NCBI GenBank assembly: GCA_029194465.1
Contig: JARFXS010000019.1
Coordinates: forward strand, 1 to 44,234
Origin: Candidatus Nitrosocosmicus sp.
GTDB lineage: Archaea; Thermoproteota; Nitrososphaeria; Nitrososphaerales; Nitrososphaeraceae
DNA length: 44,234 bases
Reading direction: 5' to 3'
The position numbers were made by a program, and so were the translations under genes. The notes beneath the pieces were generated by a model that saw only the letters and a program-made list of their open reading frames with translations, ran no database searches and had not been told where the DNA came from. Shown here in pieces: positions 17,300-27,527 of the stretch; position 1 is the stretch's first letter, and the number at the start of each line of letters is the position of its first letter.

Positions 17300-18226
17300 T
17301 TAAGGACCAAATAATTTAAAGTCCGTGATTCCAAGGCCTTTTTCCATTGTACCTCCAAGAGGCACTAATTTTAAGAATTTGGCTTCAACTGAAGATGGGT
17401 AAATGTACATTTCTGGTAATTCGCCGCTGAATCCTGTGTTTGCAAAAACTATTGGATCAGAATATTGTGATCCATCTGTTGAACTTTGTACTGCAAAGAA
17501 ATTGATATCATTTTGTGAATTCTTGAGTCCTAATTGAATTCCACAAATGTTTTTAACATCGTTTAATTGAACGTTCAATTCATCGATAATCCCAAATGAT
17601 AGCTCTTTGATTAATGGCTGATTAATTACTTGATTCAAAATGCTTGTAGCCGGATTGCCACTTGCAGTTAACTTGTCTAATGTTATCTCATTACCGCATT
17701 GATTGCTTTGAGGAGTTAAACTTAGAAGATTTAGATCGTTATCTACAACGTTAAGTAACTTCGAGTATGATACGTATTCTCCGTCTGGATATATTGCATG
17801 TACATCTAGATTATAAAGACCCGGCGAGGGAGTGTTTGCAATATACTCACCGGTTGGCGTTTTTTCTAGCGCCCATAACGTACTATAATCGGTTTCATAG
17901 TCTATGAGAAAAGCATCCACTTGAGAAGGCTCCTCTTCAAAGTTAAGCGATATTGTATCTCCCCTGTTTATAGCATAGATTAATGACTTGTACTCCATCT
18001 TGTTTTCATCCTCTGGTTGTCCGACTTTGGTCATTATTTTATCTTTCACAGTTAATGTTGGGCTGAGATCACTTATGCCTCCATTATGGTTAAAACTGAC
18101 TTTAGGTAGATCTATGGGGACAGCAAAAATCTTATTATTTAAACCAAATGATGTCGAGGAACTGATAATAAAGACAATAAATGCACTTATGATGACTACA
18201 TTTTTAATCTTAATATATTGAAACAA
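17300..18226 (-). CDS. Secreted protein with C-terminal discoidin-like domain
   Basis: The 308-residue product starts at a TTG and has a signal peptide (VVIISAFIVFIISSSTSFGL). A beta-rich N-terminal half (GDTISLNFEEEPSQVDAFLI, GLYNLDVHAIYPDGEYVSYS) looks Ig-like. The C-terminal ~130 residues resemble an F5/8 type C (discoidin) module: a Cys pair (C176, C228 region), NFFAVQSSTDGSQYSDP and a final AKFLKLVPLGG...ITDFKLFG. Such modules bind glycans or surfaces. It is divergent from another discoidin protein gene, which suggests a shared role at the cell envelope. Confidence 0.75.
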   Translation of the reverse strand: MFQYIKIKNVVIISAFIVFIISSSTSFGLNNKIFAVPIDLPKVSFNHNGGISDLSPTLTVKDKIMTKVGQPEDENKMEYKSLIYAINRGDTISLNFEEEPSQVDAFLIDYETDYSTLWALEKTPTGEYIANTPSPGLYNLDVHAIYPDGEYVSYSKLLNVVDNDLNLLSLTPQSNQCGNEITLDKLTASGNPATSILNQVINQPLIKELSFGIIDELNVQLNDVKNICGIQLGLKNSQNDINFFAVQSSTDGSQYSDPIVFANTGFSGELPEMYIYPSSVEAKFLKLVPLGGTMEKGLGITDFKLFGP

Positions 18227-18544
18227 TTCTAATTTATATTACGGTTGTTAATATTTATGAAATATGTTTTAATTTGTAATAGAAATTCATATAATTTTAT
18301 TTAACATTCTCTTCTTATGTTTCAAAAAGTAGTAAAATAATGATGGTATAATTTAAATAAGAATTTTTGATCATCATACTTTCATAACTAATTACTTTAT
18401 TTTTCTTTGATAACAAAAACAAGCGTCTCATAAATATGACATTCTCTTAATTTCTTAGAATGAGCATAAATACTGCAGTATTACTTATCGAAATTGATTT
18501 GAGTTTACAAAGAAATACAATTTTAAATGGAGGTAAGTGTATAA
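18227..18544. other. AT-rich divergent promoter region
   Basis: The 318-base gap separates two divergent genes for secreted discoidin-type proteins. Apart from AT-rich promoter-like runs and a GGAGG element (18529-18534) upstream of the ATG at 18545, I see nothing in it. Confidence 0.45.
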
Positions 18545-20592
18545 ATGAAAAAATATAATAACTTTTTATATGTTTTTCTAGCATTAACATTAATTCTTTC
18601 TACACCTGGACTGTCCAACCTTGTCATTAATGCATATGCTAGTGTGAACATCAACGATATAATAGGTGGCTATCTGGACGGAATGCCTTCACCAGGAAGC
18701 GATGGAAATTCTTGGCCCTGGCCTTGGCCTAACCCGAATCCCACACCAGCTCCCACACCCACACCAGCTCCCACACCCACACCAGCTCCCACACCCACAC
18801 CAGCTCCCACACCCACACCACACCCACACCCACACCCACACCATCTCCAAGTCCTGCTCAACAATTACCTGCAGACTGTGTTCAAGATAAAGTTACTCGA
18901 ATAGGTGCTAGTGGTTATGATGGTAACACTGTGCCGCAAAACGTATTTGACAATAACTTTAACACCAGATGGTCGAACTACGGATCCGGCTCTTATATTC
19001 AAATTGAACTTGAGAAAATGATATACTTTGTGCTGTAGATATTGCATGGCATAGAGGTGATGTAAGGATAAACAATTTTATGATTTCAACTTCTCAAGAC
19101 GGGTACTACCTTTACCCTCTCTTCTGGCAAGTCCAGCGGTAATACTAATTCATATGAATCCTATTTGGTTAATGATCCCAATTTACATGCAAAGTACGTT
19201 CGAGTTACTGTAAATGGTAATACAGAAAATGATTGGGCCTCTATAGCTGAGATCCGAGCATTTTCTAAGCCTTCATCAACAGGTCCAGACCCCAACCCCG
19301 GTCCAGGTCCAGACCCCAACCCAGGTCAATTACCTGCAGGATGTGTTCAAGATAAAGTTACTAGAATAGGTGCTAGTGGTGATGATGGTAACAGACCACA
19401 AAACATACTTGACAATAACCTTAACACCAGATGGTCGAACTACGGATCAGGTTCTTATATTCAAATTGAGCTTGAGAAAAACGATATACTTTGTGCTGTA
19501 GATATTGCATGGCATAGAGGTGATGTAAGGGTAAACAACTTCGTCTTGTCCACTTCGCAAGACGGTACTACCTTTACGCCTCTATTTGATGGGAAGAGCA
19601 GTGGACAAACCAATTCACATGAACGTTATCTGATTCAAGACTCTAATTTGACAGCAAAGTACGTTCGAGTTACTGTAAATGGTAATACAGAAAATGATTG
19701 GGCCTCTATAGCTGAGATCCGAGCATTTTCTAAGCCTTCATCAACAGGTCCAGGTCCAGACCCCAACCCTGGTCCAGGTCCAGACCCCAATCCAGGTCCA
19801 GACCCAAGTCCAAGCAACGCAACGGACATTTTCGGTATAAAGAAACTTTATCCTGACAAACCAAACGGCGAAAAATGGTTCATGAATATGAATAATCCTT
19901 CTTCTGACAACAGATTTGATCCCAAATTGACCTTGAAGAAAAATGCCGATGGATCATATAAGGTAACATCTGATAAGGTTAGGATGAATGTAATGACTAG
20001 TGCCGGGTATCATCAAGGTGATATTAAAACATACGATCAAAAACAATTGTCATCCAAGGGATATATGCAAGCCATAAATGATTGGAGGAATATAGAAATG
20101 ACCGGATATGTCAAAATCAATTCAGCTTCAGATTCTGATTTTGATCTAACATGGTATTCTCGTGGTGGGCATCATAACTCTGATGAACCCTGTGAAGGAA
20201 CCTCATACAAGGGAGGTTTGTTCAAAGATGGTCGTTCTCGTTTTGCTAAAGAGCAATGGCATTCAGGTGGTTACTCATTCACACCTGCCCAGAAAAACAT
20301 AGGTTCTATCGAAGATAAATGGATAGGATACAAAGCTGTCATGTATAATACTGTTGTAAATGGTGAGCCAGCAGTAAAACTCGAAAACTGGGTCGACGAA
20401 AACAATAATGGTCAATGGAAGAAAGTGTTTGGCTATACTGATAGCGGCGGATTCGGTGAAGATGGTGATAGATGTGGGGGAAGCCCAGATGAGTTAATCT
20501 CATGGGGAGGGCCCGTAGCTACATTCCGATGGGATGGAACTTCGAACGTCGACATAAAGAACCTTAGTGTGAGAGAAATAGATGTAAAGTAG
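18545..20592 (+). pseudogene. Secreted tandem-discoidin protein with ConA-like C-terminal domain; frameshifts in the first half
   Basis: The order is signal peptide (NNFLYVFLALTLILSTPGL), a Pro/Thr linker, discoidin copy 1 (about 18860-19260), a P-G-P-D-P-N linker, discoidin copy 2 (19340-19740), a second linker, and a ~250-residue domain with GEKWFMNMNNP, FDLTWYSRGGHH and GGPVATFRWDG that looks like a jelly-roll/LamG-type carbohydrate-binding or lyase-like fold. Copy 1 carries three indels: a C missing in the linker (about 18820), a base missing in an A run (about 19015) and a G added at 19101-19103. The last two compensate each other. From 19165 the frame is open to 20592 and, if a start is available, could be made alone, without a signal peptide. 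Glycan binding is inferred. Confidence 0.8.
18745..18842. repeat. Pro/Thr linker repeats (cacacc/ccagct units)
   Basis: Repeats of ccagctcccacacccacacc at about 18-bp spacing pass into six-base cacacc units. They code an extracellular Pro/Thr linker. One unit near 18820 lacks a C, which shifts the frame. Such tracts are prone to slippage and to read errors. Confidence 0.9.
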
Positions 20593-20862
20593 TACTCCAT
20601 TTCTCCTCACCGATTCTCTTCTATACTTTTCTTCTATACTTTTGTTCCTCATATGTTAATTAACAAAAAAATTATTAAAAAGTTATGTCGTTTATACGTT
20701 ATAGGTTAATAAGATTAAGGAGATTTACTTATAATAAGATCTTTATAATTACAAAGTTTTTACTATTTCTATACATTCGAATAAAAATGTTTTTTGGATT
20801 ATATTGAAATAAACACAAAGATAATCTTAACATTCAATAAATAGTGACTATTCTATTCATTT

Positions 20863-21233
20863 ATGGACTACCAAAAAATAATTGATACTATTTTTGAGCT
20901 AAACGAAGGCATCCGATATGCTGGATTAATTGATGAAACTGGATCTTTGATAGTTGGTGGAATGCGTCATGGAATTGATTCTATTGTTGATCAACCAAGC
21001 GAAGAATTGTATTTGACTCATACTGCTCTTAGAAAGTGTCTATGAGAGAAAGGTTTGACGATACTATGGGTAAAGCTCGTTTTGTATACGTCGAACGTGA
21101 GAAGTTATCACTGCTAACGTTTTACTTAGATAAGAAAATGTTGTTGATTACTTTAGAGCCTAACCTAGAGTCTCAAAACGTAATTGATTTGGCAGAAGAT
21201 ATTCTAGATATAGTTAGTGGAAATAAGGCCTAA
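20863..21233 (+). pseudogene. DUF6659-like protein with a frame break
   Basis: Two overlapping frames (20863-21045 and 21036-21233) join into one ~122-residue protein parallel to the member at 11887-12261. The first gives MDYQKIIDTIFELNEGIRYA and GLIDETGSLIVGG; the second gives KARFVYVEREKLSLLTFYL and KKMLLITLEPNLESQNVIDL. The switch lies at about 21031-21038 (agaaagtg). Stepping back one base there fuses the frames, so one inserted base, or two deleted, would explain it. A true -1 recoding event is possible but there is no clear slippery heptamer. Confidence 0.75.
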
Positions 21234-21270
21234 CGCCAACCAGTCTATTTACCTTCTTTTTAGCAATTTC

Positions 21271-23664
21271 TTATTCTACTATAATATTATGCATCAATAT
21301 CAAGTCATCCTTAAATAATTCTAGTTCGTGAGGTATCTTTGTTTTTATAGGGTCTTTTAAGGAAAGCGGCTTATTTGTAACACTAGAAAGAGTTTCCTTC
21401 TTCTTATTCCATATTTCCGAATTGAATTTGATAATGTGTTGAGTGGATGAAACAAGTGTACTATATTCTATCTCCACAGTGGGAATTTTTTTTTGCTCCG
21501 AAACTATCTCTCCATCCTCATAAATTTTCTTCCACAGCTCATATGTAATGAAAGGAGAAATCGGCTCTATCAAAAGCAATATGGTTCTAAAACATTTATG
21601 AATTGTATATAGAGCTGATTTCCTTTCTTCTTCTGATTCATTGTTATACGCTCTACTTTTTATCATTTCAATATAATGGGCAGCAAAAATGTTCCACGTA
21701 AACTCTCTTAATGCATTAGCGGGGATAAAAAAATTCAATTCTTCATAACCCTCAAGACATTTTTTGGTCATGCTTGCAAGTTCTGATAAAATCCATTTAT
21801 CAGTTGCTTCTAGTTCTTGGGGTCTATTATTTTCATCAATTATTTCGAAATTAGAAATGAATCTTCCAATGTTCCACAATTTTGATAGGAATTTTTGTGC
21901 ACTTTGTATTTTTTGCTCCGAACATCTAAAATCATACCCAACATTTGTCTCACTCGCAGACCAAAACCTAAATGCATCAGCACCATACTTTTTAATTATA
22001 GGGAGAGGATCAATATCAATTACGTTTCCTTTACTTTTACTCATTTTTTCCCCTTTTTCATCAACCCCGTATCCCATTATCCACGCACTCTGCCATGGAA
22101 TGTGGTTAGTAAGGTACAAGCATCTTAAAAGAGTGTAGTAAAGCCATGTTCTTACAATGTCCTTTCCTTGAGGCCTAATGGATACAGGGTAAATTTTATT
22201 AAAAATTTCTCTATTTTTGTAAAATTTCGTAATATATAGAGGAGTTATGCTCGAATCCATCCATGTATCAAAAATCTTCTTCTCTCCTTCAAATTTGTCA
22301 TTATTACACGATATACATTTATCAAATGGTGGATTTTCATCCCAGGGTCTATAGTACTTTCCAGGTTCAGGAAGGTTTGGTTTTTTACATTTTGTACAAT
22401 ACCATATCGGAATTTCAGTTCCATAAAATCTTCTTCTCGAGATGGGCCAGTCTATGGCAATTGAATTTATCAATAAAATTTGTCTATGCATTTCCGGATA
22501 AAATTTTATTTCTTTGGATTGTTCTAACAAATTCGCCTTAAAATCAACTTGTTTTAGATAATAATCTTCCAAAGAAATAATTTCAATCTGAGTTTTACTT
22601 CTTTCACAAAGGGGAGTCCTATGGGAAATAATTTCTATCTTTTCTACTAATCCTTGCTTTTCTAACTCGTCTATTATTTTACTTCTTGCTTCTTTTATAC
22701 GTAAATTGGAAAACATCCCGGCAAATTCTGTCGTTTTTCCATTCAAATCAATCGATCTAATTTCCATTAGACCCAATTATCTGAATAATTGAAAATCATT
22801 TAGGTCACCATAACTACAAATCATCACTGCTCCAGATCCAAAGTCTTTGTTAGCAGAGTGATGTGATCTTATTTTCAGTTCTCTATTAAAGATCGGAATT
22901 CTCAGAGTTTTTCCTTGCATTTCTTTATATCTCTCGTCATCTGGATTCACAATTACCGCTTGACACGCAAATAGGAGTTCTGGTCTGGTAGTGGCAATAA
23001 CGATGAATTCATTATTATTTTCTAAGAAAAATTTTATGTAAACTAATTTAGTCTCAATATCATCATATATGATTTCTGCATCTGCTATTGTGGTACCACA
23101 ATCAATACAATAGTTGTTTGGTCTATTTCCAAGATATACTAATCCCTTATTCCACATTTCAATGAATGTTGACTGCGTGAAAGCTCTAAAACCCGGAGAA
23201 TCAGTCTGGTATTTCTGTTTAAAATCCGCACTTAAACCCAGGCTTTGAAGAATTTCTATAAATTCACTTTCAGTATCATCAAGAGTTAGCTTGCATAATT
23301 TTAAAAATTCTTTCCTTTCTGTATTTCTCATTCTGATCTTGTATTTTTTTTCCGTATGAATTTCTACAGGAATTCCATTACGATCCACACCAATCGGAAA
23401 AATAACTTTAAAGCCCTTTAAGCGGGCAACTCTTGATATCATATCAATTTGCGAATAGTGAGCAGCTGCACCAATGTGCCACGGTCTTCCAGATGGATAA
23501 GGAGGTGGTGTATCTATTACAAAATATTTATCTTTACTTTGATTAGTTTCAACGTTGTCATAAACGTTATTAGCTTTCCATTCTCCTATGATCTTTCTCT
23601 CAATATCTGATGACCATATCTTTTCTGTAATCTTTGAACTCAACTTTTGGTTTGTAATACTCAT
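21271..23664 (-). pseudogene. valS: Valyl-tRNA synthetase interrupted by one in-frame TAA
   Basis: The frame from 23664 reads a class I synthetase N-terminus with DTPPPYPSGRPWHIGAAAHY (HIGH-type signature), an editing-domain part with NYCIDCGTTIADAEI, and stops at TAA 22777-22779 after DLNDFQLFR. The same frame resumes at once and continues for about 500 residues with DWP-type WPISRRRFYGTEIPIWYC, the KMSKS motif in KGEKMSKSKGNVID and a C-terminal anticodon-binding helix region. The join falls where homologues have FRELGL, so a GAA-to-TAA change is the simplest lesion. The total of ~797 residues is normal for archaeal ValRS, which is essential. Either another copy exists, the base is wrong, or two polypeptides are made (TTG at 22776 or ATG at 22767 could restart). 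Confidence 0.88.
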
Positions 23665-23813
23665 TTATCAATTAGTTATTAACCTTCCTAGTTTAGTCTC
23701 AATGAAAGTTCTGTACCACTACTCTAAATAGAATATTAAATGTAGTTTGAATCGAATAATTTTAGCATAGTGCTATTGAATTGAAAGTGTCGGAATTTTA
23801 CTCGATATTAGAG

Positions 23814-24407
23814 TTACCGGATATAAGAAAGAATATGGGCACCTTTATTGACTCCCTCGTATATATACACACCCAGTGCCTGAACATTCTCAGGCATTTT
23901 ATCTGCTAGCATTCTTATGATTTCTGTAGAAAGATTTTCTACAGTCGCCTCACCTTCTAAAAGATAAGTTGTATATTTTGGAACTTTTAAATCAAAATAT
24001 CCTTTTGGACCATCAAATTCGATAAAAAAGTGATCCTTATCTTCCTTCTTTAGATATTTTCTATTGATAAAGAATTTGTGATCGATTTGATACAAAGCTT
24101 CTTTTATTAATTTTTTAGCCTCTGAGAAGTCGATCACTAGATTATTTTTCATTTCCCCTATAATTTCTACCATGACAGTAGATGTATGACCATGAATTAT
24201 TGAACACTTTTCGACCAGCGGTAATATGTGAGCATAATCAAATGATAATGATGGGTCTTCGATAAATATGGAACCAACCTGTTTGCTATCTTTGTCAAAC
24301 AGGAAGATGTTTTGCATCTCATCAATTTTGCCTAGGTATGATGACCTCCCTATCGCAATCATATCTACAAATGGAAATCTTTCTTGAATAATTTTAAATT
24401 CATTCAT
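23814..24407 (-). CDS. 6-pyruvoyl-tetrahydropterin synthase/QueD-family protein
   Basis: The 197-residue product has the family's zinc-binding set, SFDYAH (H60), then C68-x3-H72-G-H74 in CSIIHGHTSTVMVEI, then VIDFSEAKKLIKEAL and a QIDHKF (H110) strand. The tail has ATVENLSTEIIRML, matching the family's P-T-x-E-N motif. Members act on 7,8-dihydroneopterin triphosphate, giving either tetrahydropterins or the 6-carboxy product on the way to 7-deazaguanosine (archaeosine). An N-terminal ~50 residues before the first His motif is longer than in QueD. It is divergent from the PP-loop gene, which may or may not be related. Confidence 0.85.
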   Translation of the reverse strand: MNEFKIIQERFPFVDMIAIGRSSYLGKIDEMQNIFLFDKDSKQVGSIFIEDPSLSFDYAHILPLVEKCSIIHGHTSTVMVEIIGEMKNNLVIDFSEAKKLIKEALYQIDHKFFINRKYLKKEDKDHFFIEFDGPKGYFDLKVPKYTTYLLEGEATVENLSTEIIRMLADKMPENVQALGVYIYEGVNKGAHILSYIR

Positions 24408-24576
24408 GTCTGTATCGTTTTCAATTATTTTAATGAACCTATCTCCGATTTTAAAATCTATATTTAATTTTGAATCACTTAAAACATTATCATAATTATA
24501 TTATATTTGTAGAAAGTCCAGTAGTTTTGAGATTGAATAGCCTGTTCTATTCTTGATTAAGTTTTTACTTTGACCT

Positions 24577-25164
24577 ATGTATTTCAGATCTTTATCCAAA
24601 TCTATCCTTGTTTATCTTCTCTCTATTATAATTATTACAAATATATTCTTAGGTATCTCAAACGTAAAAGTGCTCATTTCCGACGAATTAATCCACTATT
24701 TGTATTCTACTGTGGAAGAGTTCACAAAACATTCTGATAAAGTTGTGATTGCATTTTCTGGAGGGGTTGATAGTTCTTTATTGGCAAAAATTTGTAAAGA
24801 TCTAGATAAGCAAGTCCACCTTGTAACAATTGGCTTTGCCAATTCCCATGACATTATATTTTCTAAATCTATTTCAAAATTGATGGGATTGTCATCGAGA
24901 CACATAGCATTCGAACTTAAAGAGGATGAATTCAATGATGATAGCAGATATGTGATGTCTAAACTTGATTGCGATAAACTATCTCATATCGAAAATTGCA
25001 ATGCATTCTATCAAATAAGCAAAGTTATCAGGAATAACAATCTTGGATCCTCTTTTTTTACTGCTAACGGTTTTGACGAGCTTTTTTGTGGATACGATCG
25101 CTATCGCTCTATTTATTGCCAAGGGGAAGAGAGTTTGTTATCTTTTATGAAAGAGATTTATTGA
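24577..25164 (+). pseudogene. PP-loop ATPase related to asparagine synthetase, 3' end lost
   Basis: The core has the PP-loop VVIAFSGGVDSSLLAKICKD and a later TANGFDELFCGYDRY, the asparagine-synthetase-type synthetase domain, here without a glutaminase domain. The frame stops after SFMKEIY where family members continue for at least 60 more residues. The hydrophobic first 30 residues are unlike a cytosolic ligase, so a GTG at 24670 may be the real start. The end overlaps, tail to tail by 20 bases, a DsbA-like gene that is also short. Both look cut at one junction. Substrate not assigned. Confidence 0.7.
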
Positions 25165-25630
25165 TAACCCCATTAGTTCGGTTGTCGAAGCTTCTAAATA
25201 TCCTGTCATGATACTGCCAATATCTGTCTTGTTCACCTGCACAGTAGCTTGCTTCTGCAGCCAGTGTAGATAAATTCCCATCTATTCGATCATTAACGGT
25301 AAAATCTTTAAAGGTAAATTTCGCAATACCTGAATTAGTATAATTTGCAATCAATAGATCCTTTTGGAATTTATTAAAGTCGGAACAATGCTCACACTGA
25401 TAGTCACCAAATTCAATTACGGTAACATTAGCCAAGGGATTACCGACTATAGGTACAAGTGAATTTATTCTGGTAAGATTAAGTATAAATTCCTCAGTAT
25501 TTTTAATAGCACTGTCATTGTCCGTATTGATTGTCTGCCCATAAGTAGAATTATTCATCATATACAAACTTCCAAAAGAAATCGTCAAAAGAAAGACGAG
25601 GGAAGGCAAAGAAAAAATATAACTTATCAC
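25145..25630 (-). pseudogene. Secreted DsbA-type thioredoxin, C-terminus lost
   Basis: The 161-residue product has a signal peptide (YIFSLPSLVFLLTISFGSLY), then the thioredoxin start LANVTVIEFGDYQCEHC with the redox motif C79-E-H-C82. The helical insert follows (AEASYCAGEQDRYWQYHDRI) and the sequence stops after NGVINKSLS. DsbA-like archaeal proteins need another ~60 residues, including the cis-Pro strand, so this is a truncation. The break coincides with that of the convergent PP-loop gene. An intact protein would make or shuffle disulfides outside the cell. Confidence 0.75.
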
Positions 25631-25740
25631 TACTTAATTTATAATAATCTCAGTAATAAAGAAATTTGTACAATAGTCGAAGGATACTCTTCACAGTATT
25701 TCTATAACTTTAACGATATATTTTAATAGTATCACAAAGC

Positions 25741-26300
25741 TTAACCTGATACATTCTCCGAATGTTGCTTCCCATTCATTCCCTATTTTCATCAAATCAC
25801 CTTTCTGGAAAGCTATTCTTTGCAGCGGTCCATTGTATTCCTAGTTGTGACCTTTTACTAATGTTATAGTCCAATTAACAGAATTATGGACTAATTCTGC
25901 ATATAATACATTACTTTCTGTGAACAATATTGTACCCCCATTTTCAACAAATCCTTCTAAATTACCAAATTTGGGTTGACTGAGATATTCAGGGTATAGC
26001 ATTACAAACACACTAAACGCATTTTCTCCAGCCTTGAAAATTTTACCTTGATTTCATGAAATAATTTGTTAACATTTTGTTTTGCAAACTTTATTGAAAA
26101 TGATACTATGATTATCTACTGTTGGTCTTAGTCATAGACCATTTTTTATTAAATTATTGTTGTCAATCTGTTAAAAATAACCTGGATCGTTACTATGATC
26201 TTTTGATGGTTCTAAAGGTAAATAAGAAGACAAAGGTAATATGGAAAAGATCGCAAGACTAGTGATCAGAAATGTCTGAATAATCTACAAAATTTCTTAC
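25741..26300 (-). pseudogene. Degenerate remnant of a secreted protein
   Basis: Leftward from about 26290 the frame starts with a signal-peptide-like FLITSLAIFSILPLSSYL, then loses frame. Further on it gives readable protein: AFSVFVMLYPEYLSQPKFGN, LEGFVENGGTILFTESNVLY and HNSVNWTITLVKGHN, then a TAG, then EYNG. The TAG is probably a former Trp codon. The pattern resembles a thaumarchaeal secreted protein with a VENGGT-type core, but I cannot name it with confidence. Several stops and indels make it non-functional. Confidence 0.55.
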
Positions 26301-26419
26301 AATTCAGACTGCATAATAACTTGAGTTTATACCAATATGTGGTAGACTAAATCTTATATTAGTAAGAACTTTCACGTAGCAAATGAATAAGAGGAAAAAT
26401 TTGCAATAGATCGTTTGCT

Positions 26420-26769
26420 ATAATCTTGATCCGTCAACCAAAATAGTCATAGATTTTGAATTTTTATCTAAAGGTTGGGCATTATTATTTGTTGTTGCAG
26501 ATGTGTTAGTTGTTTGTATCTTGATAGGTAGTTCTTAACTCAACTTTCTAGTCATAGTATACAAGATGGCGTTTGGTCAAATAGAACAAGGAAAACTAAT
26601 AAAGTAAAAACCTCAGTTAAGATTTCTCGTTCTATCATTAATAGTACATATCAACAAAGTGATAATATATCCATCAGTTATAAACGAGGATTGCCATCAT
26701 TAGAAGGGCATCAGAGTACACAACTATTTGAAACATATTCTATTATTTCACTCATGTATCATTGTTGAT
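26420..26769 (+). pseudogene. Possible remnant of a membrane protein
   Basis: One frame reads KIVIDFEFLSKGWALLFVVA and DVLVVCILIGS, which looks like a membrane helix. After a one-step frame change it continues as LTQLSSHSIQDGVWSNRTRK and STYQQSDNISISYKRGLPSL to a TGA near 26769. No family is recognised, and the coding character is weak. The rest of 25631-27029 shows only AT-rich sequence. Confidence 0.3.
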
Positions 26770-26962
26770 AATCTTGAGATCTTTGGTTGAAGTGTTTTAG
26801 TAATGAACATCATCCCATAGAACGAAGGTTTTCTGACCCTAAATGTGTGTATTATTTTCAAATATATTCTGAACTACTATTCTATGGAATTGGGTATTTT
26901 AATAGGACAAATATCTTGGTTTAATGATTAATTTAACATTTTGTTTTACAAAATTATTTGTG

Positions 26963-26972
26963 ATATATAAAA
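26963..26972 (+). promoter_or_regulatory. TATA box for the C2H2 protein gene
   Basis: The run atatataaaa is a good archaeal TATA element. A start of transcription about 25 bases on would give a leader of roughly 40 bases before the TTG at 27030. Confidence 0.4.
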
Positions 26973-27029
26973 ATCATATGACCAAAAGAAAAATAAGGGA
27001 CAGTACTGATTCGTAGACACATAACCTCT

Positions 27030-27404
27030 TTGATCATTAGAGTTGATTTTCGTTTCCTTCCAGAAAATCTAAAGTTACTGATCATCAACTCAGAAAAGTT
27101 AAATCAATATACTATCACCTCTAAAGGTTTTTCTGGAACATGTGAAGGAGATTCAAAGAATATCCATTTATTTGAATTCGATGGATATTTCTCTGGTTTC
27201 AAAGGTCTTCTCAAACTTGTCTTGAAAGACAACTTTATCGACGATTATGTTGTTGCCGAGGATTTGGACTCTGAGAACACATTCATTATTCTAAAAGATG
27301 GAGATATAGAACAACTAGGATTATTGCTATGTGATTTTTGCGGGATGGCCTGTGCGAGTGAGGAAGAAAAATACATTCATCAAAGAGCACATTATTTTAT
27401 ATAA
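27030..27404 (+). CDS. Protein with C-terminal C2H2 zinc finger
   Basis: The 124-residue product ends in a near-classical finger, C101-x2-C104-x12-H117-x3-H121. The rest forms a beta-rich region (FRFLPENLKLLIINSEKLNQ, HLFEFDGYFSGFKGLLKLVL, TFIILKDGDIEQLGLL) of no family known to me. Single C2H2 fingers occur in small thaumarchaeal proteins and may bind DNA, RNA or protein. The TTG start is chosen because it is the first in frame after the TATA element; no ATG lies near. It is convergent with the next gene. Confidence 0.7.
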   Translation: MIIRVDFRFLPENLKLLIINSEKLNQYTITSKGFSGTCEGDSKNIHLFEFDGYFSGFKGLLKLVLKDNFIDDYVVAEDLDSENTFIILKDGDIEQLGLLLCDFCGMACASEEEKYIHQRAHYFI

Positions 27405-27527
27405 TTTTGTAGATGATGGTTATAGAATCTCGTCATTTTAGGAATTCAAATTTCATGATTTGATTATCCAAACTTATCTTTGTATTCATTCACAATAAAG
27501 AATGCACTACAACTCATTGTTACTCTT

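Noticed and set aside
18666..18890. Open frame in the Pro/Thr linker read in another phase (QLPHPH repeats)
   Set aside because: It is a shadow of the linker with no start context and no domain.
21031..21040. Programmed -1 frameshift site
   Set aside because: No X-XXY-YYZ slippery heptamer or obvious downstream structure; error or mutation is simpler.
24577..24669. Hydrophobic N-terminus suggesting an exported PP-loop enzyme
   Set aside because: ATP-dependent synthetases of this type are cytosolic; a GTG at 24670 removes the segment, so it is probably translated promoter sequence.
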